DNA from: Tetrahymena elliotti 4EA
Lineage: Eukaryota; Ciliophora; Oligohymenophorea; Hymenostomatida; Tetrahymenidae
DNA: 64,000 nucleotides
Direction: 5' to 3'
Assembly (NCBI GenBank): GCA_000231825.2
Contig: JH720328.1
Location: 538,057-602,056, forward strand
The notes under the pieces are model-generated. The model saw nothing but the letters and a program-made list of their open reading frames with translations. It had not been told where the DNA came from and did not search any database. A program made the position numbers and the translations under genes. Shown here one piece after another: positions 1-15,223 of the stretch; within the stretch, counting starts at the first letter, position 1, and each line of letters begins with the position of its first letter.

Positions 1-3000
1 TCCCAGTAGAAATACTCATTCTTATATTCATTATAGAGAAAACCATATTTGTATCTTACTGCAATATGATTCAAGCGAGATCTTTGTTTAAATAAGCCAT
101 AAAATATTATTAGTGGTACTAAAAAAGTCCACAAAAAACATGATGGAAAATATAAAAATAGTTATCTTTAAACTAAATCTTAGTTATCATCATCACATTA
201 AATTGTAAGATCAATTTTCAAATAAAGCTGTTGACCAATCTCTCTGCAAAACAAAGTATTAACAAGTATTCTAAAGCAATTAATGCTAAATATGTTAATC
301 AGGCCATATATGATTACTGTGTTAGTAATGTATTTTATTTTATTAATATTTACCTTCTTTTTAAATTTATTTATTAAGAAAGATATCCCACTTATAATTA
401 AAATAAATATGAAAGGAGCTAAAATCACAAATAATATCTTTATTTCAGTTAGTTCCTACTTACTACTCATGTACTCAGAGAGCCAGCAATCTATAGAAAA
501 AAAGACAGTTTGCAAAGGCTAACCAACAATATTGCTTACAACTACAATTTCTCTAAAATCTTTAAACCTAATTAGTTAGGACATCTATATAGTCTATAGA
601 AAATTTAGGAAAATCTTTAGATAAGCTGTTGAGAGAGTCATTTTATAATATGAACTCCCAATATAACAAATCTTCATCTTCGTTAAATAGTATCTATTTC
701 ATTATAATAGTTTATCTTAAATAAAAATAAAAGCAGACATTGTTTGTTTTCAGATGTCTTGATCAAATGTAAAAATTCCATCTTTTTTTTCTATATTCAG
801 TGATTGAAAAATTTATTCTTTGTGTTTGTTTACATATGTGATTAGCACCAATAAAAATCTATTTCTGCAAATCCAAAATGATTTAATTACACTTTTAAAA
901 TGTTATTTTAGGTATTAATTACTTCAAATCAAAACTAAAATATCTTAAAATCAAATCAAAAGATTTTTCAAAATTTGGATATTTTAGTAATTCTAATATT
1001 TAATTTTAAGAAAAGTTTTTGATTTTTGGAATTCTTTGAAATTAATAGGAAGGAGATCAAGTCATATCTTAGTATGAAAATATTCAAAAAATTGAGTCAA
1101 AAATTTAATATTTCATTTTAAATCTCAAGATTACTTCACTCAAACCAAAAAATTGTCGCATAAATTAAAATCAGATCAAAATATTTTGCGAAAAATTTGG
1201 AAATTATAGCTTTAATAGCTTTCAAGGAAAGTTTTTGAATAATTAAAAGATAGTTTTAGGCTTTTTATTGAGTACTTTATTGGAATTTTTTTGAAATAAT
1301 ATGAAAGCATATCAAGTCTTAAACAGATAAATTAATATTTTATCATATTTTTAAATTTCTTATTGAATAATTTATTTAATCTTGTTCATCTCAAAATTAA
1401 ATAATTAATTAATTAATTAATTACCTGTAAATGTTGTTTGTAATTTTTTTGTGGGTGCTAAAAAGTATTATTATAAGTAGTGAAAGCAATGCCAGAAACA
1501 CTCCTAATATTACTAATTTGTTGTTTTTTATTTCTTTGCACTTTGTGCAACTATAAAGTCCCGTCTTAGCATATGTTTCATTCCAAAATTATTTGCTACT
1601 ATCACATTCTTCACATAGTGGTCCTATATGTCTTTAATTAAATCATTACAATTTATTATACATATTGATAATTTATTAATCTAATTACCCCTCTGAACAA
1701 AGGAAATTGTCAAATTAGTCTCCTCCTTTGCAGTTTTCTTTTAAGTTAGAACACTCTACTAGTACTTCAGGCCTAGATTGACTTCTCCAAAATCCTTTTT
1801 CTAAGCTCCAATAATTCCCATAGCTACTATTGACACCATTAGGCTTTATTAAACAAAAAAATTAATTAGAAAGTAAAAATATTTTAATAAAATTACTTTG
1901 TTTTTACAAGTTGTCATATCAGTAGGTTTTTCAAAAGAATAGGTACTATAAGGGCATTAGTAGCATATTTCTGCCTAATAATTCATACGAAATTCACCTT
2001 CTATACAATCTCTAAATTAAATATCAACTTAGACATTAAAATTATCATCAAATATTTAATCTTGATAGTAAGGATATCTCATTTTAAGTGAAAATTTCAA
2101 TCTTCTTTTATCATTTCCCCTTTTTTTCAAAAAAATAAATTCATCAAAAATCAAAAAAAAATTCTGAGAAATATCTGAAAATTAATTAAGAATTTTACTT
2201 GATGAAATATGAAGAATAGGCAAAAAACTGAGATTGCAGGTCTACTTCTTAAAGTGGTGAAATAAAATGAGATGCATCATGTTCATCTAATTTTTGAATT
2301 TATAGAAAATTAGAAATGTCTCTGTTTTTACTTTTTGCGTAAATAGATTAAGATTGTTAAGTATTAGTGTAGATATCTTCAATATTTTAGTTGACAACTT
2401 CATATGATGCATTTTTTACTTCTTCATATCCATTGTGTTTCTGATTAGGACTTAATGTTATCTTTGCCTAATAGTTATCTATTTATTAGGCAAAAATATG
2501 AAACTCAAATAAAACTTTGCTTCCACTTCTAAAATCCTTTATTTAAACACTCCAATCATGCATCGATCTGTTAAATGGAACATTCTTATGATTGTTAAGA
2601 AAATCAGAATTTGATTCTTGAATTTTAACCACAACAAAAGATTAAAAATTTTAGATAAAATTATTTCCTTCAATTTATCCATAATTATTTTTAAAAGTAA
2701 TTCCAGAAAGATCTAAGTTGATATCGTCATTCTATATAAACAGTCCTCCTCCAAAATAAGATTTGCAATCTTCAACTCTCATAATTATTTTTGGATTTAA
2801 AAGATCTGAACCTCCCATAGTAGGCAGTCCTATTTTGCTTAAAAATGCTGCTCCTGCATACTGAGAACTAGAACAGTTTAGAATTGATATTCCCTAAAGA
2901 CTCATATTGTAAATATCACTGAGGTATAAAGCACCACCAGTAATAGAAGAATAAAAATCATTTATACGAGTGTCATTTACAATAACTGTATGAGTTTCTT

Positions 3001-4894
3001 ATATGAATGCAAACCCTCCATGCTATGCATTATAAGACTCTCTGTATTTATGGTTTATAGCTGTTATATTTGATAATCCGACATAACCAAAATAATTACT
3101 TGATTTAATAAAAAGCGATCCTCCTGCTTTAACTGCTACATTACTATCAAAAATAGAGCTTTTTACATAAATTAACTTAACATGGACTGCATTTATTGCT
3201 CCTCCATTTCCTAGTCTAGCCACATTATCTTAAAATAAACTATCTTATATTTTAAAATATCCTATAAATTCACTGTGTATAGCACCTCCTTCTGTAGATT
3301 AATTTTTAATGAATTTAGTCTGACGTATGACAATATTATTAGAAACTTTGATATGAATAATACCCCCACCTTGATATGAAACGGAGTTACCTATTAATTT
3401 TGAATCCTTAATTACAATAATATCACCCTTCATAATTTTAATAATAGCATTGGGAGAATGACAATTTTCAACAGTAATGTTTGAAAGTTGAATATTTTTA
3501 TAGTTCATAAAATTAAAAATTCCTCCAGCATCATTATCATTCGTTCTAGCTTTTTAAATATCTTTAAAGACTACATTATTTAACTTTAAATCAATTAAAA
3601 AATCTTAACCATTCTCATAATTTGAAGATAAAATATTGATAAAACCATGGTTTATTTAGCTTTTTCTTAAATAAATCATTTCTTCTATATACTCTTTATC
3701 ATAGTTTATTTTAATATTATCAAAATAAATCTAATCAAACTCAATATTATTCTTCTGTGACTATCCTTTCATTGAATTTAAAGGATCATAAAAAGCAAAT
3801 GGATTAATATTCATCATTAAAAAACTATGAGCTATTTAGCAATCAGTTATCCTAAGCCTAGTTATTCTCAGATAAGAAATGCCAAAAAACCTGAAGACTG
3901 ATGGGAAGTCATTGACTTAATTATAAAATAAATAAAATGTGTTAAGAATTTTCTAATCAATAATAAATAATTTTAATAAAAAAAGAAAACATTTACTTTC
4001 TATTTTACTTGTGTAATACTCCATACTCATGATGAGAAACACATTTTCTAAATTCAAGTTTTCTATTTTAACATTTTTAATATCAATAAAGCAAAAGAAT
4101 CCTTCAAGAGAAATGTCTTATCTGCCATTCATGAATACATCTACCAACTCTAGTCCCATACCTGACTGCAGGTAAAATATTCTCATATATTCGTTTTATT
4201 TGATATTCTAAAAAGTGATGTTTTCTATTTTGATAACTTCGAATTTCTTAGCTTATAAAAACAATTAATTTGTAGATATATATCTCATTTAGACTGAGCT
4301 AAGACCAAAATATTTTATAGTATAATCTATTTCGAAAATGATGAGGTTGCTTAGTGTAACATTATAAAAATCCACATTTTCTAACTGAACTTTGTTAATA
4401 TTTTTAAAGTAAAATAGTTATTAATTTACTCTTCTACTTCCTTGTGGGTTTATTGTCCCATAAAAAATTTAATTTGTAGCTTTTATTCCATTGATTTTCA
4501 GATAAAGCATGTTGCTAAACATGATTTTGAAAGATGGACATTAAATTTTATCTAAATCAATCTCATTCACTACCATAGAATCTTTAATTCCTGTAGCATT
4601 AATCACTCCTTATTCAGTAATATTATAATTAAAATCTTTTAAGAATTAAATCGAGCTGTAATCGCATTTTATAGGTGTTATTTGTTTACTATTATCTCCT
4701 TTTTTAGTATTGTTATCTGTACTAGGTGAAGGACCAAAAATATCATTATCATAATTATTATCAATGCCCTATTTGTTTAATTTAGATTAAATATATTATT
4801 CAATCTCATCTAATTGATCTAATTATGCATTAAGGCATTTAAAAATAAATATTGTAATGAGTAAAATTGAGTTAGTAAAAACCCTCTTGTCCAT
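1..4894 (-). CDS. Beta-helix-type cysteine-containing multi-pass membrane protein, 3' end outside window
   Basis: Starts at ATG 4894 with a signal peptide (MDKRVFTNSILLITIFIFKC) and runs off the left edge, so the C-terminus is missing. The central part has repeated short beta-strand motifs with GGAI/GGGI turns (about 3400-3150), like right-handed beta-helix or PMP-type repeats. A cysteine cluster follows (C-IEGEFRMNYQAEICYQC, then LCSEGHIGPLCEECD near 1600-1700) and then a membrane segment (KLVILGVFLALLSLLIIILF, about 1500). After a long intron come further hydrophobic helices (LFVILAPFIFILIISGISFL, about 400). Introns I could place: 3953-3996; one ending in AAAG near 1850; one between CSEG and HIGPLC near 1640-1690; and 694-1424. 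The last joins exons in phase 2 with continuous sense. The architecture matches the large ciliate family annotated only as transmembrane proteins. Substrate and role are unknown; a cell-surface location is inferred. Confidence 0.75.
694..1424 (-). other. Long (731 nt) intron inside the beta-helix membrane protein gene
   Basis: The minus strand has donor AG/GTAATT at 1424 and acceptor ATAG ending at 694. Both flanking exons are phase 2 and join as NNIY-R-YYLTKMK. The interior is AT-rich with TGA codons in all minus frames that I checked, and it contains an (AATT)n tract. It is far longer than the other introns of this gene (about 44-65 nt). A small nested exon cannot be excluded. Confidence 0.6.
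1401..1422. repeat. (AATT)n simple repeat
   Basis: About five tandem AATT units directly beside the splice donor at 1424. Short microsatellite, lying in the intron. Confidence 0.8.
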
Positions 4895-6877
4895 TGAATT
4901 CTAATTAAATATATATTAAAATATAGTTTTTATGTTTTTAATTGTCTTATCTAACTAAATTAACTTGAAATTTCAATTTTTTGTTTTTTGTTTATCCTTA
5001 ATTTGTATATTATATTCCTTTATTAATCAGTGATAGTTAGCATTTAGTAACATTTTCATTCTTTGTTTGCTTATCTCTACTTACTCTTTCACTCATAATT
5101 ATTGGTTTACTTATTTTCATATTAAATCTTTGTGTTTTTTATTTACCACATATAATTATATATAATTAATTATGTACAATCACTTGTGAAAAAGCTAATG
5201 ATTTTTTATGTAACAGATAAACTAAACTTAAAATATATATAACAAATATTTTTAATCACTTTCTAGATAAAAATTTTTTTTTTATGTAATTTAACAAGAT
5301 ATTTAGATGAAATCATTTAGTTTTTCTAATATTATTAAATACTTAGTGATTTTTATTCCAAAACTAACATCCCTAATAGTAAATAAAGTATTTTTAATCA
5401 CCAGCCTTAAAAAAGAAAGTTAATAAAATCTTTATTTCAATTTTTTTATTTTGATTCTATTAAATACATAAAATATTTATTTTTTTATGAAAATTAATTT
5501 CTCCTTTAATTATTAGACTTAAAAAAAATTAACTAAGTTAAACTTATTTTAAATCCTCAAAATATTATTTTCAATTAAAATTTAAAGAAATTAATTAAAT
5601 GTTTCATAATTTGATTTATCTATTGAATTGATTTTGTTTTATGTTAGAGTAAAGAATTTCTAGAATAAGTGGATTTAGATTTTAGAGTGTTTTAATTGAT
5701 GAAAAAAACCTCCTCTTTCAATTTAATCAAATTTTATGATAATAACAACTATTTAAAAATTTTTTATTTTAATAAAATAAATTAAAAGCTCTTAAAAAAT
5801 TTATAAGATTTTATTTATTATTGATTAAATGATGATCAAGCTTTATGGTTTATTTTAGAATAAATTATTTATAAATAAAAATACATCCAAATTTAATTTG
5901 CTCAAAAATAAATTGAATTTTAACTAATATTATTTTTAATTTAAATTTTTTATTAAAAACAATTTAAAAATATTTTTATTTAAATGAAATTAAAGTAAAT
6001 CATGTATACATATTTAACTTTTCTTTTCAAGAATTTCCTCTATTATGTAATAACTTTATTTTAACTTCAAAATTAAATTAATTTTAGAAAATATTTTATC
6101 AAGTTAAGAATTTTATGAATTAATTAAAATAAAATGAATAATTTTAAAATTAATAAAATATTTTTCAGAATTAAATTTTGTTTGATAAATATCTAAATTA
6201 TAAAATGGTTTTTTAAATTAATAAAGAATCTCTAAAATATAAATAAATAGACTTAGCTGAAGTAGATGTTTTAAAATATATGGATAGCTAACAGCAAAAA
6301 GAAACGATATCAAATATGATATTATTAATATCTAAATAGAGAATCTTAAATGACTTTCTGATCTTGGAAGAATAAAGGCAATCTAGTAGCAATGGTTGTA
6401 TTGTTAAAAATCATAAAGATCTTATCTTATTTATTTATGAGTAGAAATCAATAAAAATCAGATTAAATAAAGTTAATTCCTTTAGTAAATGAATGGGAAG
6501 ATTTAAGAATAGCAAAATAGTTAATATGCTTGCATTGATATTTATTTGAAAAACAGATATTTTAATATTTAAAAATAAATGAATTTGATTGTTTTTTTAA
6601 TGTAAATTAATTAGTCAGTCAGACGATATTCACAAAGATTAGAAACAATTCATTCATTTATGAATAGAGATTTGTTTTTGATTAATAATTAAGTAATTTA
6701 TGTATCTAATTTGTATTGATCAACTAGCAATATATCTCAGAACAATAAAAAAATAAAAAAATATTGCTTTTAATATAAAACAAATCATTTCAAATAAGAA
6801 ATTTAGAGAAAAACTAAAGCAAACCTATTCACAAAGAATATCAAAAAACCATACAATTTATTCATTAGTTAACAAAC
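4895..6877. other. AT-rich divergent intergenic region
   Basis: About 2 kb between two divergently transcribed genes, so it should hold both promoters. It is dominated by poly-A/T runs. I see no coding exon with convincing codon use, no RNA gene and no definable promoter motif. Confidence 0.6.
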
Positions 6878-9064
<2,187 letters not shown>

Positions 9065-9968
9065 GCTATAATTAAATTAATATTTAATCATAATACATAC
9101 AAATTCAAGGTTAATAATTTAAAAATAAGCAAACAAATAAATAAATTTCCAACATAAAGCAACTTGGAATATCTAATTTAGATTATCTATATATAAAGCA
9201 TTAGTTTTACACTCTTTGTTTATATCATGTAAACAACATTCTTCTTTTTATAATCAAATCATCAAAATTACTTTTATCAAAACCTCATTTAAAATCACAC
9301 ATATTTTTTTTTGTAAATCAAAATGATAATAAAAATAGAAGTAAGCTCAAAATAGAATTAGAGTCTCTAAATACTTTGTTTTTATCTTAAAATTAAATAA
9401 TAATAGAGCTAAATTTTATTTGAAAAATTCAAATATCTAAATAATATACAAATTTTTTTCTAAATTGTTTCGTTCATAAAAATAAATAATATTTTTCACT
9501 TAATTAGTTGGTAGTCTCTTTTTATTTATTATTACTCACCAATTAAATTCAAGAGTAAGCTGAACACAATTAATTACATACACTTATACCTTAGGTAATA
9601 ATAGCTTAAAGTTTAAATTTTCAACGAAAACAATAATTACATATTGAAAAGAGATAATTTTAACACAATTATTGCATCTTTTGTTTATGCACCTAACTTT
9701 CTTAATTAAATATAAAAATTAGAATTTTACAAAACAATATTCATAATTAATTAAACGGTTTATTTTACTTTTAAAAAATACACGAAACTAAAAAATATTT
9801 TAATTGATTTAGATTTGGAAAAGTAATTTTTATAATAAAAGTATCTATTTTTGTTTTTTATTTATTAGTAGAATGAATTGTTTAATATATTTTTGATATA
9901 CTTATTATTGATTATTAAGCAACACTTTTCAATTAATTAAAAACAAGATAGATTAAAAAAAACAGAAA
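9065..9968. other. AT-rich intergenic region
   Basis: About 0.9 kb between two same-strand genes. It should contain the 3' end of the Rpt6 transcript and the promoter of the next gene. I see no gene, RNA or repeat in it. Confidence 0.6.
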
Positions 9969-10931
9969 ATGTCAGATGTAAGAGTTTTATTTTAATCAAA
10001 ATGTTAGAGAGATATAAGAAAAAATATTATTTTTTGTATAATAGAATCCAGAGTTTAGGCCTCTCAGAGAGTAAGCAAAAGAGAGGAATGAAAAGTATGA
10101 AAAAATTAGAGAAAGATATGAATAAAGAGGGCCAGGCAATAATAACAATAATTAGAAGAAAGAAGACTAGAAGATGCAAAATAACTTATACATGCTCAGT
10201 AGCATAAAATTGATTAAAGATTTTTTAAATTAATTTATAATTATTTACTCAATAATAGAGGATAGTTTCAAAGGTGAACTCTATAACGAAGAAGATTTTG
10301 ATCATTTCAATTATTTTAATTCTCTCAGAGAGAAATAACAAGCTATTGAAAGATAAGATTTAAGTGACCTTGAAGCGTTTAAGATAAATATTTATTCATT
10401 TATGATTTTTTTAAAACTATTTTATTATTTGAGATCTTATTTATCTTTATAAAAATTATATACTTTTTGGAAAACACAATTCCCGTGCCAAAACCGTCGT
10501 GACTATTGAAGAAAAAGAAAAAGTTGAAGTAAGTCTTGTGAAATAGTCAGATTAAGTAGTTTCCTTAAAGCTAAACAATAAAGTATTTTTAGTTACTGTA
10601 AGAAGAAATTCAAAAATTAATTATTATTGTCTATTAATTTTAGGTGTAAGTCAGAGCTAAAAAGATATCTGAACCAAACAAAAAAGAAGAGAACACTCTC
10701 AACATCAAAAGGGAAAGGAGTGATTCATAAAATGAAAAAGCTAATTAAGATTCTCCCTCTACCCTAAAAAAGGTAAAGCCTAATGAATCTCTAAAAGAAG
10801 AGTCTAAATCAGAATCAATTCAACCAAAAATTGTCAAAAATGACACTAAAGAAAACAAAGAAGCACCCAAAAATGAGGTTAAAAACTTAGCAGCTGTTTT
10901 AGGGTATTCTTCTTCTTCTGATTCAGAATGA
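9969..10931 (+). CDS. NIP30/FAM192A (PIP30)-family protein
   Basis: Three blocks match the NIP30 family in order. NPEFRPLREQAKERNEKYEK corresponds to the 'DPRSLYERLQE' block. YNEEDFDHFNYF, followed within about 25 residues by DLEAFK, corresponds to 'LDEDEVEFLDEV...LEAFR'. The extreme C-terminus LGYSSSSDSE then TGA corresponds to the terminal SSSDS(E) tail. In animals that acidic serine tail binds the proteasome activator PA28gamma through CK2 phosphorylation. Whether that holds in ciliates is unknown. Introns: one from the GTAGCA just after ATGCTCA (about 10200) to TAATAG (about 10257), one in the AT-rich stretch 10383-10470, and one starting GTAAGT after GTTGAA (about 10530-10645). The first exon (MSD...) and its splice to the RPLREQ block are not resolved, so the N-terminus is uncertain. 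It follows the proteasome gene on the same strand, but nothing suggests a shared transcript. Confidence 0.68.
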
Positions 10932-11462
10932 AATAAATATTATATATTTTGTTAAATTCTTTACTTTTCATATTTGTTGGAAAGAAACCTTGCTATAAAA
11001 ATCAAAATTAAATATTCAAAACAAATAAAATAAATGGATAAATTTTAAAATCATTCTATTAATAAATATTTTTACTTACTTTTTGGTATTTTGTTAAGAA
11101 AAAAGTGTTAGCATTCCAAGAAATTTTACTCTCTTATTAAAATAAAACCAAGCAAATAGAGAAAAAAAAAAATTATAAAATTAAAATAAAGTCAAATAAA
11201 ATGAAAATTACAAACAATTTAAGCAAAAATGAATGTACTACTTTAAGAAAATATTAGTAAACTTTGGATTTTTGGTATTTAGTAAGTTTAATTTTAGAAT
11301 TAGTAAATTTAAAACAAAAAAGTTTTGTTCGATATATAAACAGTCAAAATTTATTAATATGATTTAGAAAAATATTTCTGGAGAAATGAATGAGTTGAAA
11401 AATAATATTCTTTTAAATCTAAATAATATAACTCTGGTCTTGCATAAATAAAAAAAGAATAT
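10932..11462. other. Convergent intergenic spacer
   Basis: 531 bp between two converging genes; it should hold both 3' untranslated regions. I see only A/T runs. Confidence 0.6.
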
Positions 11463-12910
11463 TCACATTTCCTCCATTTAATTGTTTTTAAAGAATTTTT
11501 CATCAAATTTAAGTTATTTTTTTTATTCATTTGTTTTAGCATATCCATAGTAAATATGGTTTTAATAATTTAAAGAATCATCAGATTTTTAATTTTCGCC
11601 ATCTGACTCTTCATTTTCATTTTCATTGGAATTTTTTCCTGCTTTTTTTTATTATCTTTAATAGTATTTTTCATCATCTTCTTAGTCATAATTATCATCA
11701 TTATCATCTTCATAGTCATCTTCATCACCTGCATTTACAACATCACCATTATATGTCATATTGTATTCATAAAATTCAATTAGAATTAAAGGATAGAATT
11801 CCTTTATGTCTTTTCTGCTTACTCTACTGTCAACAGGTTATTATTTATTTGGTCTGATCTTCCATACAATATCACAAGCAAAATATCCATCATCTTAAGT
11901 TCCTACTCTCTTATCTATAACCATATTTTTAATCATTTTAGGCTCATCAATTCCAAGGATTCCATAAAAAGGAAGTTTATCATATAAAATCTTGCTTTTT
12001 TTTAAATATTATCTTTTTGTCTTAACAATTCTTCTTGACTCTGAAACATCGCCTTCATCACTACTTTCATCTTCACTATCACTTTTATCATTTATTTATT
12101 ATTATTTTTTAGTCACCTTTTTTTGTTTTTTATTATTATTAATTCTACCCTATGTTCTACCTGATACTTATCCTCTTTAATTTCCCTTTTTGTTTTTTTT
12201 TTCATCATCGCTTTGCTAAGAAGAGCTTCTACTACCTCCATCAGAACTACAGTCACTTCCACTTTCATCACTTTGACTGTCATTTTAATTTTAATCACTC
12301 CCTGATTAATTTGAATCAGAATTGCTCAAGTCTTCATCGCTACTTAGAAATCTATCCTAACTTTTACTATATCTTTTTTAATTGAATTTTCTTTTTCCGC
12401 CAACTAGCTAATCACTCTCTTTATAAGATGAATAAAACTGTAAATAATCATATCGATTGTACAAATTATTGCTTACTTTCATATTCAGAAACCTTATCAG
12501 CATAATTGACCATTAAAGCTTTTCTTCTAACCCAAACATCATCTCCACCATCTTTTAGAGAAACCAAATAAACTACCTTATTATTTTCATACTTTTTGTC
12601 AATGATTCTATCCATTTTTTTGATTTTCTTTAATTCTTATTAATTTATTTTATCTTCCCAATCTTCAAAAAGCCAATTGCAATGCTATATGTTTGGATAC
12701 GTTTCCTAATATTTAAAAATAGATTGATAATTTTACAATAAAAATCTATGACTGATTTTTAATTACCCATGTGGCTTCAGAAGTTTTAAATCCTTTCCAT
12801 TTAACCAAATATTTTAATGAATTACCAATTCTTTTCTTTTCTAATATTTTTTCAGGCTCGTAAAGTTATTACTCTTCTTATTTATTTGATGATGTTCTTC
12901 TCTTTTTCAT
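11463..12910 (-). CDS. HP1-like protein: two chromodomains plus chromo shadow domain
   Basis: Likely a nuclear heterochromatin protein binding methylated H3 tails. Three exons: 12767-12910, 12477-12705 and 11463-12418. Together they make 1,329 nt, 442 residues, ending MEEM then TGA. Chromodomain 1 (residues about 18-68) reads EKILEKKRIGNSLKYLVKWK, then GF...TWE, with W and F of the aromatic cage present and Y17 a candidate for the third. A weaker second chromodomain (about 78-122) reads MDRIIDKKYENNKVVYLVS, then DDVWV. A serine/aspartate linker follows (about 130-250), then a basic patch and a chromo shadow domain (about 265-345: FYGILGIDEPKMI, then EFYPLILIEFYEYNM, the classic C-terminal helix). 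The tail is acidic (EDDYEDDNDDNYD). Two chromodomains plus a shadow domain is the arrangement of Tetrahymena Pdd1p; orthology is not shown here. Both splice sites are supported by frame. Confidence 0.88.
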
Positions 12911-15223
12911 ATTTTTAACTAGCCTCCCTTCCTTATTTAAGTGTATCTACTTATTTACACAAACTAATTATTAAATTTTAAATATTTTATGGCTCAAAAA
13001 TTAAAATTTGATTTATCTATTAAATATTTGATTATAAATAATAAATTTGCAAAAAAAAAGATTTGCAATAGCTTTATAATTCTTAGCATTACTAGCCATT
13101 CTAATTTATTATTTGATTTTTTAGCTAAACTAAGTTTAATTATGGAATCTAAATCAGAAAAATAATTTGTAAACATAACTTAGTAAATGCAAGCATTCCT
13201 TAAAGAAGACTTAAATGAACCTTTCGTCTAATTACATGTTGTATAAAATAATTTTTCTTTATTGAAACCTTGATTTAAACCACAATTTTATGAAATTAGC
13301 ATGGAAAAAATTTTGAAACTCAAAAAAAGTTGAAGATGTTGATTTGTTGAATAAAGCTAATGGTAAAATAACCAATCTTATTATAAATTTTCAAAAACTA
13401 AAAAATAATTAAAATACAATAAAAAATATTTAAAATCAATATTTTGTGTCACAGTTATTTTAAAATATGATCTATTACTTTTGTTGACAAGAAATAATCA
13501 AACTCACTTAAAAAATGAAAAACAAGAATAAATCTAACTCTTAGAAAAAACTAATAAAGAATAGAATATCATTTATTTTGGATAAAATTTGGTTTAAAAT
13601 AATTTATTGAAAAAAATTAAAAATCAGTGAAATTGTTTGTGATAATTTAAAAATAACTCTTAATTGCATTAAATATAAATTGCAGGAGAATCTCATATAT
13701 AATTATATCAATCTCTTTAACTAAGACTATTTCTGAATTAATACCTAATCTTTCCTTTGATGGGGCAGTAAGGTATCTCAACCAATTAGTAATATTTATT
13801 ATAATAGAGATGAATTAAAAATTAAATTATGGAGCTTTTAATAAAACAAGTATATTTTTTAATATTCAAATTTATTTTCATAGTTTGACAAAGAGCAAAA
13901 TATGTTCTATTTTTTTAATTTTTAATACCTAATATTTTAAGTATATTTTTAATTTTAATAGCAATAAACAAACTTCAAATACTCTTTCACTAATCTTTGA
14001 TCTAAATTTATATACAACAAAACCTAGATATTTTGGGCATTGTTCTTCTCATCAAATCTTGCCCAACATATAAAATTTTTAATAAAGTTTGTTTATAAGC
14101 ATTTAAAACAAATATACAAACAAGAGTATATTTTCAATTAAAAAATAGTTTTCAATTTTCATTTATTTGTTCATTAATTCTACTAAATTAATTTTTACTT
14201 ATTTTTTTTATTCTATTATTAATATCAAATTTTTCAATTAAATTTTTAAACTGTTATTCAAATTATTATCCTACTTGAAAAGGTTTTTTTCATTCAATTT
14301 ATTAATAAAATGTGTGGACCAAAGATTTTTGCTCAGGTGAATGACTGACCAAAACATATCTGATTTTTCTGTATTAGATTATTAAAGATTTTAAATTATC
14401 AAAAAATTTAAAAATTAAAATTTGAAAAAAATAAAATTTAATTTTTAGTTTTTACAAATAAAATAATCCACATAACCTAATTTATAAATTAGAAGAAAAA
14501 TAATTAAAGTGACTATTGGCTTAGTTAATCTTACATATTCTGATATTTTAATAAGGTTTCATAATTAATTTTCTATATAAAAGCTTATGCCAATAGTTTA
14601 TAAGTTTAAAAATTAAATATTTATAATCACATTACTAGTATTTGCATTAAATTATTTTAAACTTAAAAAAGTTAAAAATTATTTTTTAAAATTTAATTTA
14701 TGGTTAATTTTAAATTTTCAATAAAAAATGTATTTCAAATTAAAAAGTAAATTTAAAACACAAATTTTGTTTTTAAGTGTTTTTTTTTTTACATTAAAAA
14801 ATACCTAATTATTTATGATACTTTCATTGATTGATATAAAATGGAGGATTAGCTGATTTGTTTGATAAACTAATTAATTGATAATAATATGCTGATTGAG
14901 CTCAAATGATTTGATGTATGATTTAGTCAATATGATTGATAAATAAGATGGGAAGTTATCTTTATTATAAGATTCAAAAATTATTTAAAAAAATAATGAA
15001 AGTGAATCAATATATTTATAACATATGAATCAAAATAAAAAATAATAATAACAAGAAGAAGAATAACAAATATTAATAAGACACTGTATATAAACAAGAA
15101 AGAAAAGAGGTCTTATATTAACAAAAGTATTGAATTAGCAAATAGATTGCCACTAGAAGACCAGCAATTAGCAGTTGAACAAGCACTTTAATATATAAAA
15201 AATCAATTTATTTTATAGACCAA
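12911..15223. other. Divergent intergenic region with an unresolved coding-like patch
   Basis: 2.3 kb between the chromodomain gene (-) and hydin (+), so both promoters should lie here. Most is featureless A/T. 13142-13640 and 13690-13850 look partly coding (see the separate entry). 15025-15223 is rich in AGA/AAG/CAA and could be hydin 5' UTR or an upstream exon, but I could not make a clean splice from it. Confidence 0.5.
13142..13632 (+). CDS. Doubtful small gene or decayed exons
   Basis: ATG 13142 opens a reading frame MESKSEKQFVNITQQ, then MQAFLKEDLNEPFVQ, with codon use more gene-like than its surroundings. A plausible intron (GTATAA...TTAG, about 13243-13301) follows. The next stretch reads VEDVDLLNKAN only if one base is added to a seven-A run near 13330. 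A further open stretch, ending in TGA near 13632, encodes QEQIQLLEKTNKEQ. I recognise no family. It could be a small coiled-coil protein with an exon I failed to define, a pseudogene, or chance: in A-rich DNA read with TAA as Gln, K/N/Q-rich frames arise easily. Confidence 0.25.

Noticed and set aside
13690..13850. Calling a definite gene at the GC-richer patch
   Set aside because: Both strands are open and neither gives a recognised family or a complete start-to-stop model.
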